A stretch of DNA of 64,000 nt from Cellulosimicrobium funkei (GCF_001019615.1 NZ_JNBQ01000012.1:25690-89689), one strand, 5' to 3'; positions 1-10,832 are shown, numbered from the stretch's first letter. A program made the numbers and translations. Notes: generated from the sequence alone by a model not told the origin.

Positions 1-34
1 CCTCGCCGGGTAGGGGTGTTCTCTCACCCCACGC

Positions 35-74
35 ACGGAGGGGCGCCGACCCGTGCGGGTCGGCGCCCCTCCGT
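35..74 (-). terminator. Terminator hairpin downstream of rpsT
   Basis: Perfect 18-bp inverted repeat (35-52 and 57-74) around a GTGC loop, about 60 bp past the rpsT stop. There is no T tract on either side, as is common at this GC content. The symmetry means it could also stop transcription entering from the left edge. Confidence 0.75.
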
Positions 75-136
75 GGGAAGCCTGTGCGGCCGTCGTGACG
101 TTCAGCGTGTCACGTCAGCGCGGGCGAACCGTGCGC

Positions 137-397
137 TCAGAGAGCGTTGACGGCCTTCGCGATGGCCGACTTGCGGTTCGCGGCCTGGTTCGCGTGGATG
201 ACGCCCTTCGAGACGGCCTTGTCGAGCTTGCGCGACGCAGCCTGGAGCGCGGTGCTCGCCGCGTCCTTGTCGCCCGCGGCGACGGCCTCGCGCACGCGGC
301 GCACGTACGTCTTGAGCTCGGACTTGACCGCCTTGTTGCGCAGGCGAGCCTTCTCGTTCGTACGGATGCGCTTGATCTGGGACTTGATGTTTGCCAC
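137..397 (-). CDS. rpsT: 30S ribosomal protein S20
   Basis: Ribosomal protein S20 binds 16S rRNA early in small-subunit assembly. The 86-residue product has the family's usual length, opens with [17 protein letters not shown] and is rich in Lys and Arg throughout, as expected for a three-helix rRNA-binding bundle. The start is GTG at 397 with a weak purine-rich AGAGAG about 7 nt upstream. It is transcribed alone on the minus strand and is followed by a strong hairpin. Identification rests on the highly characteristic N-terminus and overall composition. Confidence 0.97.
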   Translation of the reverse strand: MANIKSQIKRIRTNEKARLRNKAVKSELKTYVRRVREAVAAGDKDAASTALQAASRKLDKAVSKGVIHANQAANRKSAIAKAVNAL

Positions 398-652
398 GTG
401 TGGACTCTCTGGTTCTGTTCGCCGGAGCGAGCGGATAGGTCGTAGAGGGCGGCTCCAGCTCCGGGACTGGGGTGGGGAACCCGTGGAGAGGTGCTGGGGC
501 TGTGCCCGCCGACCTGGGCGGACACGCGACCACCAAGACTACCAGCGGTCGGGGCCCGAACTCCAATCCGCCGGAGCTCCCGCCGGAGCCCCCACCGGAC
601 GACGCCGCGAGGTCGCCGCGTCGCGTCCCTGTCGGGTTCCCGGTCCGCGGGG
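398..652. other. Intergenic gap upstream of rpsT
   Basis: 255 bp between rpsT and the PemK-like gene. It must hold the rpsT promoter and leader, reading leftward. I see no convincing -35/-10 pair, no long hairpin and no short coding frame with a good ribosome binding site. Confidence 0.4.
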
Positions 653-1289
653 TCAGCGGTGCTGCGCGATGCCCGCCACCACGCGGTCGAAGACGTCGCG
701 CCCCACCACGGCGCCCTCGCGCCGCACCGCGCCCGGCTCGACGCGGATCACGCGGTCGAGCCGGACCTCGCTGTCGCGGCCCTGGGTGTCCCACGGGCCG
801 GACCCGATGTCGAGCCAGTAGCGACCCCACCGGGCCTCGTCGCGCGCGTCGCGCGAGTGGTCCTTGCTCGTGAGCATGACGCCGAGCAGCCAGTCACCGT
901 CCGACCCGACGAGCAGCACGGGCCGGTCCTTGCCCTGCGAGAAGTCCTCCTCGAAGGGCACCCAGGTCCAGACGATCTCCCCGGGGTCCGGGTCGCCGTC
1001 GAGCCGCGGCGCGTACTGCGCGCGGACGCGACCCTCGTAGTCGCCGGGGTACGCGCCGGTGCGGCTGCCGCCCGCTCCCGCGCGCCGGGGCGCTTGGCCG
1101 GCCAGGGGCCGTCGGGCGTGGGCCCGGGCGCGGGGACGGCGTCCGGCCCGACGGCGTCCGCTCCCTCCCGGGCGCGCGCGTCGCCGCGGTGCCCGTGCCG
1201 CCCTGCGAGCCCTGCGACGAGCGCGTGAGCCCGGAGACGACGGCGCGTGCCGCGTCGGTGAGTAGTCCCAGCCATCGGTTGCGTGCCAC
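653..1289 (-). pseudogene. PemK/MazF-family protein, frame apparently broken
   Basis: The C-terminal ~130 residues (653 to about 1060) read as a PemK/MazF-like domain. Seen motifs include YPGDYEGRV, PDPGEIVWTWVPFEED, QGKDRPVLLVG and LTSKDH. The family holds endoribonuclease toxins and uncharacterised actinobacterial relatives. A plausible N-terminus (MARNRWLGLLTDAARAVVSG, GTG at 1289) lies in a different frame. The linker between about 1165 and 1070 looks most protein-like in the third frame (GADAVGPDAVPAPGPTPDGP, third positions almost all G/C). Joining the three parts needs two small shifts in the same direction. Either this is a decayed gene, or the sequence has one-base errors in GC-rich runs, or the protein starts later and only the C-terminal domain is made. 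No antitoxin gene is adjacent. Confidence 0.6.
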
Positions 1290-1348
1290 GCGCGCACCCT
1301 ACCGGGCGTGCCTCGCCGCGGTCAGGGCGCTCAGGGCGGCTGGTGCGG

Positions 1349-2053
1349 TCAGGGTGTGAGGCGCCTGGCGAGCGCGGCGGCCAGCGCGTCGGCGTCGCCG
1401 TCCACCACGACGCCGGCCGCGGCAGGTGCGAGCCGTCCCCACAGCAGGAGCGCGAGCTCGCGCGCGGGTGCCGACGCCGTCGCTGCCGGCTCGCCGTCGC
1501 CGAGGACCCACGACCGTCCGGCGTCGATGGCCCGGAGCGCGACGGGCAGGGCCAGCGGCTCCGCACGGCCGAGGCGGACCTGGCGAGGCGCCATGACCGT
1601 GACGACCTCGTCCACGGCGTCCGCCCAGACGACGGGGTCGACGTCACGGACCGCGTAACCGCGGGCGGCGCGGAGGTCGTGCAGGTGCACGAGCGTCTCG
1701 TGCGTCTGCCGGCGGTGCCAGAAGAGCACCGTCGAGGCCGGGTCGTCCGGTGCGAGGAGCGTCCACGCCGGGGCGTCCGGGTCGAGCGCGGCGAGCGTCG
1801 TGCGCAGCTCCGCCGCGTGCTCGGCGTAGAACGGGGCGAGGTCGAACGGGCCGGGCCCGAGCGGCGTCTCCGGCCGTCGTCGGGCCTGCGCGGCCGCCCA
1901 GTGGTGGACGCTCCCGACGTGCTCGACGAGGTCGCGGACCCGCCACCCGGCGCACGCCGGGACCGGCGTCTCCGGGTCGGCGTCGCGGACCTCGGCGAGG
2001 AACGCGTCCTGGAGGCGGGACAGCAGCGCGAGGTGGTCGAGGGCGTCGTCCAT
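1349..2053 (-). CDS. Maleylpyruvate isomerase family (mycothiol-dependent, DinB-like)
   Basis: The 234-residue product has an N-terminal DinB/MDMPI-like helical bundle. Visible motifs are a WRVRDLVEHVGSVHHW segment near residue 40 and HETLVHLHD near 130, which carry the histidines expected to bind a metal ion. The C-terminal ~90 residues resemble the MDMPI C-terminal domain. Relatives are mycothiol-dependent metalloenzymes; the true substrate of this one cannot be read from sequence. ATG start at 2053. It is followed 51 nt further along the minus strand by the PemK-like gene, so the two may be cotranscribed. Confidence 0.8.
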   Translation of the reverse strand: MDDALDHLALLSRLQDAFLAEVRDADPETPVPACAGWRVRDLVEHVGSVHHWAAAQARRRPETPLGPGPFDLAPFYAEHAAELRTTLAALDPDAPAWTLLAPDDPASTVLFWHRRQTHETLVHLHDLRAARGYAVRDVDPVVWADAVDEVVTVMAPRQVRLGRAEPLALPVALRAIDAGRSWVLGDGEPAATASAPARELALLLWGRLAPAAAGVVVDGDADALAAALARRLTP

Positions 2054-2084
2054 GGCGGGAGTATGCCCGCGCGGGACCGCCGCG

Positions 2085-2663
2085 TCAGCCCCCGAGGACG
2101 GCGTCCACCTCGCGCAGGAAGTCGTCGAGGTCGCCGGGGTCGCGCGACGTGACGAGCGTGTAGCCGTCGTCGTCCCGCACGACGGGACGGTCGACCCAGG
2201 CCCCGCCCGCGTTGAGCACGTCGGTCTCGAGCGACGGGTAGCTCGTGAGGGTCTTGCCCTCGACGGCTGCCGCCTCGACGAGCGCCCAGGGGCCGTGGCA
2301 GATCGCCGCGACGGGCTTGCCCGCGGTCGTGAACGCGCGCACGAGGCTCACGGCGTCGTCCTGGAGGCGCAGGGCGTCGGCGTTGATCGTGCCGCCGGGC
2401 ACGAGCAGCAGGTCGTACGCGGCGGGGTCGGCGTCGGCGTGCGTGAGCGTCGGGGTGACGGTGCGGCCGGGGTCCTTGTCGTCCACGAGGGTCTGCACGT
2501 CGTCGGCGGACACGGCGGCGACGTCGACCTCCACCCCCTCGCCGCGCAGGTGCTCGAGCGGGACCACGAGCTCGTCCTGCTCGACGCCGTAGTTCGTCAC
2601 GATCGCCAGCACGCGACGGCCGCCGGGGCGGCCGGAGGTCCGGTGCGCGGTGTCCTGGGCCAT
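2085..2663 (-). CDS. DJ-1/PfpI family protein (type 1 glutamine amidotransferase-like)
   Basis: 192 residues with the DJ-1/PfpI fold. The nucleophile elbow AAICHGPW places the reactive Cys at about residue 122 and His at 123. VLAIVTNYGVEQDEL and LLLVPGGTINADALR are the other family motifs. Members include deglycase and chaperone-like stress proteins and intracellular peptidases; the exact activity is not assigned. ATG at 2663 is preceded by GAGAGGAGC. The stop lies 31 nt before the isomerase-family start, so the two probably form one minus-strand unit divergent from lepA. Confidence 0.88.
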   Translation of the reverse strand: MAQDTAHRTSGRPGGRRVLAIVTNYGVEQDELVVPLEHLRGEGVEVDVAAVSADDVQTLVDDKDPGRTVTPTLTHADADPAAYDLLLVPGGTINADALRLQDDAVSLVRAFTTAGKPVAAICHGPWALVEAAAVEGKTLTSYPSLETDVLNAGGAWVDRPVVRDDDGYTLVTSRDPGDLDDFLREVDAVLGG

Positions 2664-2766
2664 GAGTGCTCCTCTCGTCGCCGGGCGGCCGGTGCCGCCG
2701 GGACCTCCACGCTAGGTCGGTGCACGGCGCCCCGCAGGGCGGGCGGGTGCGCGACGCCGGACGTGG

Positions 2767-2772
2767 GACAAT
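2767..2772 (+). promoter_or_regulatory. Candidate -10 of lepA
   Basis: GACAAT within TGGGACAATGG. The same GGACAAT string sits 6-7 nt before the starts of recO (31155) and dusB (39686). Here it would give a leader of roughly 85 nt before the lepA TTG. Confidence 0.4.
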
Positions 2773-2863
2773 GGACGTTCCCGCCCGCCCGAGAGCGACC
2801 GTCGGCGCGCCGCCCCCGAGCGCGCGGCCCGACCCGCACGCCACTCCCAGGAGCGCACCCGCG

Positions 2864-4752
<1,889 letters not shown>

Positions 4753-4756
<4 letters not shown>

Positions 4757-6087
4757 GCCCTGCCCTGCCCGACGGCGAGCCGGTCCCGCCCGACGGCTCG
4801 CTCCCCGCGTGGATCGCGGCGGGCGGGGACGGGTCCGTCGCGGGGGCGCCCGGCCCGACGGCGTCGCGCGGGTTCGGCGTCTACCTGCACGTCCCGTTCT
4901 GCTCGGTCCGGTGCGGGTACTGCGACTTCAACACCTACACGGCGTCCGAGCTCGGCGGGGGCGCGAGCCAGGCGTCGTACGCGAGCACGGCGCTGCGCGA
5001 GATCGACCTCGCGGCGCGCGTGCTGCGCGACGCCGCACTGCCCGAGCGCCCCGTCTCGACCGTCTTCGTCGGCGGGGGGACGCCCACGCTCCTGCCTGCC
5101 GGCGACCTCGTGCGCCTGCTCCGCGGCGTGCGCGACGCGTGGGGCCTCGCGCCCGACGCCGAGGTGACGACCGAGGCCAACCCCGACTCGGTGACGCCCG
5201 AGTCTCTCGCGGAGCTCGCGGCGGCCGGGTTCACGCGCGTCTCGTTCGGCATGCAGTCCGCCGTCCCGCACGTGCTCGCGACCCTCGAGCGCACGCACGA
5301 CCCGCGCCGCATCCCCGACGTCGTGCGCTGGGCGCGCGACGCGGGCCTCCAGGTCTCGCTCGACCTCATCTACGGCACGCCGGGGGAGAGCCTCGACGAC
5401 TGGCGGGCGAGCCTCGACGCCGCCCTCGCGACCGGCGTCGACCACGTGTCGGCCTACGCCCTCGTCGTCGAGGCGGGCACCAAGATGGCCGCCCAGGTGC
5501 GCCGCGGCGAGGTCGCGCTGCCGAGCGAGGACGACCAGGCGACGAAGTACGAGCTCGCCGACGAGCTGCTCACCGCCGCCGGGCTCACCTGGTACGAGGT
5601 GAGCAACTGGGCTCGCGCCGACGACGACCGCTGCCGCCACAACCTCGCGTACTGGCGGGGCGACGACTGGTGGGGGATCGGTCCCGGCGCGCACTCGTAC
5701 GTCGCGGTCCCCGGGGCGCTGCGTGCCGACCCGTCAGTGACCGACGACACGGGCGCGTCGGTCCGGGACGCGAGGGTCGGCGTGCGATGGTGGAACGTGA
5801 AGCACCCGCGCCGGTACGCGGCGCTGCTCGAGGCGGGCACGAGCCCCGCCGCAGGACGTGAGCTCCTCACGCGGGACGAGGGCCGGCTCGAGCAGGCCAT
5901 GCTCGGCGTGCGGCTGCACGAGGGTCTCGACCTCGCGGTCCTGTCCCCGGCCGGACGGCGCGCCGTCGCCGGGCTCGTCGCGAACGGGCTCCTCGACGGC
6001 CGCGCGGCGGTCGCGGGACGCGCGGTGCTCACCCTGCGAGGACGGTTGCTGGCGGACACGGTGGTACGGGAGATCACGGACGAGTGA
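4753..6087 (+). CDS. hemW: Heme chaperone HemW (radical SAM)
   Basis: HemW is a radical-SAM heme-binding protein once annotated as an oxygen-independent coproporphyrinogen oxidase. The cluster motif CSVRCGYC (C50, C54, C57) is the CxxxCxxC form typical of HemW, followed by [13 protein letters not shown] and EANPDS. The C-terminal HemN domain is present (444 aa). There is a 15-20 residue Asp/Ser/Thr-rich insertion near residue 325 ([20 protein letters not shown]). GTG start at 4753 overlaps the lepA stop by 4 nt, and its own stop overlaps the next start by 4 nt. lepA-hemW adjacency is classic for actinobacteria. Confidence 0.95.
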
Positions 6088-8210
6088 CGACGACTCACGA
6101 GGCATCTCGACCCGGGACGACCCCTGCGGGGGTCGGCCGCCCGACGCTCGAGACGCCTCGTGTCGTCGGGCACGTGCGCGCACCGTCATCGGGCCGCCGG
6201 CCGGGCCGCCCGACGGTGCGCTACCGCCGGATGCCCGGGCTCGACGGGCTGCGGGCGCTGGCCGTCGTGGTCGTCGTCGCGTTCCACCTCGCCCCCGCCA
6301 CCTTCCCGGGCGGGTACGTCGGGGTCGACGTCTTCTTCGTGCTCTCGGGCTTCCTCATCACGACGCTGCTCGTGCGCGAGCATCGCGACCGGCACCACGT
6401 GGGGCTGCGCGCCTTCTGGGCGCGCCGGGCGCGCCGCCTGCTCCCCGCGCTCGGGCTGGTCGTGGCGGTGTGCACGGCCGTCGCGGCGGTCGTCGGCGGC
6501 GACGTCCTCGTCGGCATCGGCCCCCAGCTCCTCGGCGCCGCGACGTTCACGAGCAACTGGGTCGACGTCGCGAGCGGCGCCACGTACTCGGGAGCCCTGC
6601 TCCCGCACCTCTTCGGCAACCTGTGGTCGCTCGCGGTCGAGGAGCAGTTCTACCTCCTGTGGCCGCTCGCCGTCGTGCTCCTGAGCGTCGTGCGGCCCCT
6701 GCGCCGTCGGGCGCCGTGGATCGTGGCCGGTCTGGGGCTGGCGTCCGCGGCCCTCATGGCGCTGCTCTACGCGCCCGGCGCCGACCCGACGCGCGTCTAC
6801 GTCGGCACCGACACCCACCTCTTCGCGCTCATGGCCGGGGCGGCGCTCGCGTTCTGGCACGTGCGCCCCGTCCAGCGGCCCGACGGCGACGCCCGGTCCG
6901 GCGCCGACGCCCACGTCCTCCTGCCGGGCGGTCCGCGCGTGCGCACGCCGCGCGGCCGGCTCGCCGTCCTCGCCGCCGGGGTGGCGGGCGCGGTCGTGCT
7001 CGGGGTCGCGGTCGCGACGATGCGCTGGGACGACGCCCTCGCCTACCGCGGCGGGCTGCTCGTGTGCGCCGTCGCCGCGACCGCGGTGCTCAACGCCGTC
7101 GTGTGCCTGCCCGGCCTCGGCACGCAGCTCGACCGCGGCCCGCTCGGCTGGGTCGGACGGCGGTCGTACGGGCTCTACCTGTGGCACTGGCCCGTGCTCG
7201 TGCTCGCCGCGTCCTCGCTCGGGACCGTGGTCGGGCCCGTGCCGCCGGGCACGGTGCACCCGGTGGTCGTCGTCGTGACGCTCACCGTGACGGTGATCGC
7301 GGCGGCGCTCTCCTTCCGGTACGTCGAGCGCCCCGTCCTGCGGCGCGGGCTGCGCGGCGCGGCGCGCGACCTCGCGCGCCGGCTCCAGCCGACGTCCGAC
7401 GAGGCCGGGCCGCGCGTCCTCTCCCGCCGGGGCTGGGCGCTCGCGGCGTCGTGCGCGCTCGTCGTCGGCCTCTCCGCCGCCGGCGTCGTCACAGCTCCTG
7501 CCACGACGAGCGTGGAGCAGCAGATCGCGGCGGGGGAGCAGGCAGCGCAGGCGACGCAGGCCGCGTCGGACGCCCCGGCGGAGGCCGCTCCGGAGGCGGA
7601 CGCCCCGGAGGGGGAAGCACCGGCAGACGGAGCCGGGCCCGACCCGGCCGCCTCGCCCGCACCGGACCCCGAGCCCGGGGCCGACGAGGTGCCGGCGGGG
7701 CCGGTCGCCGCGCCGACGGGCGACCAGGTCACCGTCGTCGGCGACTCGGTGACGCTCGCGAGCGCGCCCGCGCTCCTGTCCGCGCTCCCGGGCGCCTACG
7801 TCGACGGCGCGGTCTCGCGCCAGGTCAAGGACGGACCGGCGGCGCTCGCCGCCGCGCGCGGCGCGGGCGCGCTGCGGCCCTACGTCGTCGTCTCCCTCGG
7901 GACGAACAGCACCGCGAGCGCCGCGGCGATGGACGAGCTGCTCGCGGCGATCGGACCCGACCACCGCGTCGTGCTCGTCACCGGGTACGCCGACCGGCCG
8001 TGGGTCCCCGGCACCAACGCTGAGATCGTCGCCGCCGCGGGCCGGCACCCCGGCGTGGTCGTCGCGGACTGGTCGGCCGCGGCGGCCGCGGACCCCTCCG
8101 TGCTCGGCCCGGACGGCGTGCACCCCACGGACGCCGGCGCGACGGCGTACACGGCGGTCGTCGTCGACGGCCTGACCCGCGCGGCGGCGCTGGGCTCCGC
8201 GACGAGCTGA
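6084..8210 (+). CDS. OafA/YrhL-type acyltransferase with C-terminal SGNH domain
   Basis: A 708-residue membrane acyltransferase. Residues ~50-480 form the multi-span acyltransferase-3 domain (MPGLDGLRALAVV, FHLAP, GVDVFFVLSGFLITTLL, FWARRARRLLP, SLAVEEQFYLLWP, YGLYLWHWPVL). An Ala/Pro/Glu-rich linker (~505-545) leads to an outside-facing SGNH hydrolase-like domain with GDSVTLAS, GTNS and DGVHPTDAG. This architecture transfers acyl groups to surface polymers such as peptidoglycan or glycans; the acceptor is unknown. GTG at 6084 overlaps the hemW stop. About 45 basic residues precede the first membrane span, so an internal ATG at 6231 is an alternative start. Confidence 0.9.
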   Translation: MTTTHEASRPGTTPAGVGRPTLETPRVVGHVRAPSSGRRPGRPTVRYRRMPGLDGLRALAVVVVVAFHLAPATFPGGYVGVDVFFVLSGFLITTLLVREHRDRHHVGLRAFWARRARRLLPALGLVVAVCTAVAAVVGGDVLVGIGPQLLGAATFTSNWVDVASGATYSGALLPHLFGNLWSLAVEEQFYLLWPLAVVLLSVVRPLRRRAPWIVAGLGLASAALMALLYAPGADPTRVYVGTDTHLFALMAGAALAFWHVRPVQRPDGDARSGADAHVLLPGGPRVRTPRGRLAVLAAGVAGAVVLGVAVATMRWDDALAYRGGLLVCAVAATAVLNAVVCLPGLGTQLDRGPLGWVGRRSYGLYLWHWPVLVLAASSLGTVVGPVPPGTVHPVVVVVTLTVTVIAAALSFRYVERPVLRRGLRGAARDLARRLQPTSDEAGPRVLSRRGWALAASCALVVGLSAAGVVTAPATTSVEQQIAAGEQAAQATQAASDAPAEAAPEADAPEGEAPADGAGPDPAASPAPDPEPGADEVPAGPVAAPTGDQVTVVGDSVTLASAPALLSALPGAYVDGAVSRQVKDGPAALAAARGAGALRPYVVVSLGTNSTASAAAMDELLAAIGPDHRVVLVTGYADRPWVPGTNAEIVAAAGRHPGVVVADWSAAAAADPSVLGPDGVHPTDAGATAYTAVVVDGLTRAAALGSATS

Positions 8211-8415
8211 CCCTGCGTCACGTCGTGCGGTCTCGCCCGTGGGGGCGCCGGGTGACATCTGCCCGCGGCCGTTCCGCCCGGCGTTTCCCCTAGCGTCGTC
8301 GGCGGAATCCCGAGAGGCTGTACGGCGACAGCGAAATGTGCGACTGACACACGACGTCCACATCCGGTGCGTGGCGGCGGTTTCGCCGCGGCCCGTCGAC
8401 CGTCCGAGGAGACCC
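8211..8415 (+). promoter_or_regulatory. Leader/promoter region of the proline-rich membrane protein
   Basis: 205 bp without a gene. A TAGCGT hexamer at 8291-8296 is the best -10 candidate and would give a leader of about 110 nt. The stretch 8330-8370 is less GC-rich than its surroundings. GAGGAGA at 8406-8412 serves the next gene. No hairpin worth calling. Confidence 0.35.
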
Positions 8416-9510
8416 ATGAGCGAGAGCACCGCGGGCGGCCCGCCGCGCGACGAGAACGAGCCGCAGCTCCCGTCGGACGCCCCGGCGCCCGAGAACCCGT
8501 ACGTGGCGGCCGAGCCGCCGGTCCCGCCCCAGGAGTCTGGCGCTCCCGAGCCCGCCGCGCCGCAGCCGCCGCCGGCATCCGCACCGCCCGCGTCGCCGCC
8601 CCCGGCCGGGCCGCCGGCACAGCCGCACGGTGCCCCGCCGGCGGGTGCGTACCCGCCCCCGGCCGGGCCGCCGCCTGGTCAGCCGTACGGCGCTCCGCCG
8701 GCCGGTGCGTACCCGCCGCCTGCGGGGCCGCCGCCCGCGCAGCCGTACGGCCAGCAGCCGCCGGGGCAGCCGCCGTACGGCGGGCAGCCCGGCTACCCGC
8801 CGCCGGCCGCGCCGTACGGGCAGCCGGGCTACCCGGGGCAGACGGTCCAGGTCCAGGACGCCTTCTCCTACGGCTGGAACAAGTTCACGCAGAACGTCGG
8901 CGTCATCCTCGGCGGCGTCCTCACGTACGTCGCCGTACTCGCCGGCCTGTCGGTCGCGTTCTGGGCGATCCTCGTCGGGACGGCGCAGACGACCGTCGAC
9001 CCGGTCACCGGCGAGGTCAGCACGGCGGGCGGGTTCGCGTTCGGGTTCGGCACGTTCCTGTTCGTCGCGATCTTCGTCGTGCTGGGCTTCCTCGTGCAGG
9101 CCGCGGTGGTCAACGTGTCGCTCCTGGTCACCCGGGGCAAGAAGCTCGAGTACGCGGACTTCTTCCGGTACCCGAACCTCGGCACCGTGATCCTCGCCGC
9201 CCTCCTCATCGGGCTCGCGACGGGCGTGCTGGCCATCACGATCGTGGGTCCGATCGTGTTCGTGTTCTTCGCCCAGTTCACGCTGTTCTACGTCATCGAC
9301 AAGAAGCTCGGCGTCTTCGACGCGTTCAAGGCGAGCTTCACGGTCGTGAGCAGGAACCTCGGCACGGTCGTGCTGCTGTTCCTCGGCGTGTACCTCGCCC
9401 AGCTCGTCGGGACGCTCCTGTGCTACGTCGGCCTGCTCGTCGCTCTGCCGGTCGCCCAGATCGCGACGGCGTACGTGTACCGACGCCTGAACGCCGAGCA
9501 GCCCGTCTGA
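8416..9510 (+). CDS. Proline-rich integral membrane protein (paralog 1)
   Basis: 364 residues. The first ~140 are a Pro/Ala/Gly/Tyr-rich tail with two tandem 20-residue units of the type GAPPAGAYPPPAGPPPxQPY. The rest is a membrane domain beginning DAFSYGWNKFTQN with about six hydrophobic segments (TYVAVLAGLSVAFWAILVG, FLFVAIFVVLGFLVQAAVV, TVILAALLIGLATGVLAITI and others). The function is unknown. Related actinobacterial proteins pair a disordered Pro-rich N-terminus with a DUF975-like bundle. AGGAGA 4 nt upstream supports the ATG at 8416. The next gene encodes a clear paralog with the same layout, implying tandem duplication. Confidence 0.85.
   Translation: MSESTAGGPPRDENEPQLPSDAPAPENPYVAAEPPVPPQESGAPEPAAPQPPPASAPPASPPPAGPPAQPHGAPPAGAYPPPAGPPPGQPYGAPPAGAYPPPAGPPPAQPYGQQPPGQPPYGGQPGYPPPAAPYGQPGYPGQTVQVQDAFSYGWNKFTQNVGVILGGVLTYVAVLAGLSVAFWAILVGTAQTTVDPVTGEVSTAGGFAFGFGTFLFVAIFVVLGFLVQAAVVNVSLLVTRGKKLEYADFFRYPNLGTVILAALLIGLATGVLAITIVGPIVFVFFAQFTLFYVIDKKLGVFDAFKASFTVVSRNLGTVVLLFLGVYLAQLVGTLLCYVGLLVALPVAQIATAYVYRRLNAEQPV
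8629..8748 (+). repeat. In-gene 60-bp tandem repeat (two copies)
   Basis: Copies 8629-8688 and 8689-8748 encode GAPPAGAYPPPAGPPPxQPY twice; a partial copy precedes them. DNA drift is mostly silent, so the protein repeat appears to be kept. Confidence 0.8.
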
Positions 9511-9629
9511 GGAGGATGGGCGTCGCGGTGCTCGCCGCGCGCCCAGGCCTCTGAGCAGCCAGGATAGGACCGAGCACGTCGAGGACGCGTGCTGCCCGCA
9601 GCACGTGACGACGAGGAACGAGGTGCACC

Positions 9630-10748
9630 ATGACGGACCCCACGAACCCGGGCGGTCAGCCGCCCCGCGACGACGAGCCGACGCCGACGGACGGTTCCGG
9701 CACCCCGCAGCAGCCCGCAGAGCCCCCCGCGGGTCCGGCCCCCGACCAGCCCGCAGGCCCACCACCCACGACCCCCGACGCTCCGCCGGCCTCGCCGTAC
9801 GGACCGGGCGACGCGACGCCGCAGGACCCGGCGGCCCCGCCGTCGGGTCCGCCGGCCTGGGGTGGGCCGCAGGACCCGGCCGCACCGCCGTCGGGCCCGC
9901 CCGCGTACGGCGCACCCGGAGCGTACGGCGCACCCGCGGGCGCGCCGGGCGACCCCACGGCCCCCGGACCGACCGCCCCGCCGCCGGGCGCCTACCCGCC
10001 GCCGTCCGGCGCCTACCCGCCCCCGCCGGGTTCCTACCCCCAGGCGGCGGGCGGCTACGGCGCCCAGCCCGGGTACACGGGACCCGCGTTCGCGGTGGGT
10101 GAGGCGATCTCCTACGGCTGGCGCAAGGTCACCTCGAACCTCGGGCCGTGGATCCTCGTCGCGCTCATCTTCATCGCCGTCAACGTGGCCTGGAGCTGGA
10201 TCTCGGGCGGGTTCGACCAGTTCCAGGACCAGTACGACTTCACGGACACGAACTTCGCCGCCGTCAGCGGCATCACCTTCACGAGCATCCTGCTCGGGAT
10301 CGTCGGCACCGTCATCGGCTACCTCATCACCGCGTTCTTCACGCGCGGCGCGCTCGACGAGGTGGACGGGCGCCGCCCGGACGTCGCGGCGTTCTTCCGC
10401 ATCGGCAACGTCGTCAACGTGCTGCTCGCGGCGCTGATCGTCGGCATCCTGACGGGCATCGGCTTCGTGCTGTGCATCCTGCCGGGCTTCGCGGTGCTGC
10501 TCTTCTCGGCGTTCGTCTACTACGTCGCGCTCGACCAGGGCGTCGACGCGATCACGGCGATCCGGACGAGCTTCTCGCTCGTGGCCAAGAACTTCGGCCA
10601 GGTGTTCCTGCTGCTGCTCGCGCTCTTCGGCATCAACATCCTCGGCGCGATCCCCTGCGGCCTCGGCCTGTTCGTCACGATCCCGCTGAGCTACGTGGCC
10701 GTGGGCTTCGCCTACCGCCGCCTCACGGGGGGCGTGCCGGCCGCCTGA
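9630..10748 (+). CDS. Proline-rich integral membrane protein (paralog 2)
   Basis: 372 residues with the same design as its upstream neighbour: a ~150-residue disordered Pro/Gly/Ala/Tyr region (including PQDPAAPPSGPPAxG twice and GAYPPPSGAYPPPPGSYP), then AVGEAISYGWRKVTSNL leading into about six membrane segments. Local matches to paralog 1 include the SYGW entry motif and the closing AYxYRRL / AFAYRRL. ATG at 9630 lies about 6 nt after an AACGAGG purine tract. A 119-bp gap separates the paralogs, so the gene could be in the same operon or have its own promoter. Function unknown; the cytoplasmic tails could be protein-binding. Confidence 0.85.
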   Translation: MTDPTNPGGQPPRDDEPTPTDGSGTPQQPAEPPAGPAPDQPAGPPPTTPDAPPASPYGPGDATPQDPAAPPSGPPAWGGPQDPAAPPSGPPAYGAPGAYGAPAGAPGDPTAPGPTAPPPGAYPPPSGAYPPPPGSYPQAAGGYGAQPGYTGPAFAVGEAISYGWRKVTSNLGPWILVALIFIAVNVAWSWISGGFDQFQDQYDFTDTNFAAVSGITFTSILLGIVGTVIGYLITAFFTRGALDEVDGRRPDVAAFFRIGNVVNVLLAALIVGILTGIGFVLCILPGFAVLLFSAFVYYVALDQGVDAITAIRTSFSLVAKNFGQVFLLLLALFGINILGAIPCGLGLFVTIPLSYVAVGFAYRRLTGGVPAA

Positions 10749-10772
10749 CGGCCGGTCGTCGTCGCCCGTCCA

Positions 10773-10809
10773 CCGCGCCCCGGTGCCGCTCGTCGGTGCC
10801 GGGGCGCGG
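10773..10809. terminator. Bidirectional terminator between convergent genes
   Basis: 11-bp perfect arms CCGCGCCCCGG (10773-10783) and CCGGGGCGCGG (10799-10809), placed 25 bp after the membrane protein stop and 24 bp after the DUF3097 stop on the other strand. Confidence 0.7.
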
Positions 10810-10832
10810 CGCGTCCGGACCCCGGGGCGAGG

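Noticed and set aside
2666..2863. N-terminal extension of lepA to an ATG at 2666
   Set aside because: The extra residues are Arg/Pro-rich and unlike LepA; TTG 2864 has AGGAG at proper distance and gives the family N-terminus; a -10-like GACAAT lies at 2767.
9511..9548. Short frame after GGAGG upstream of the second Pro-rich paralog
   Set aside because: ATG directly abuts the GGAGG, so initiation is unlikely, and the 12 codons show no pattern such as amino-acid runs.
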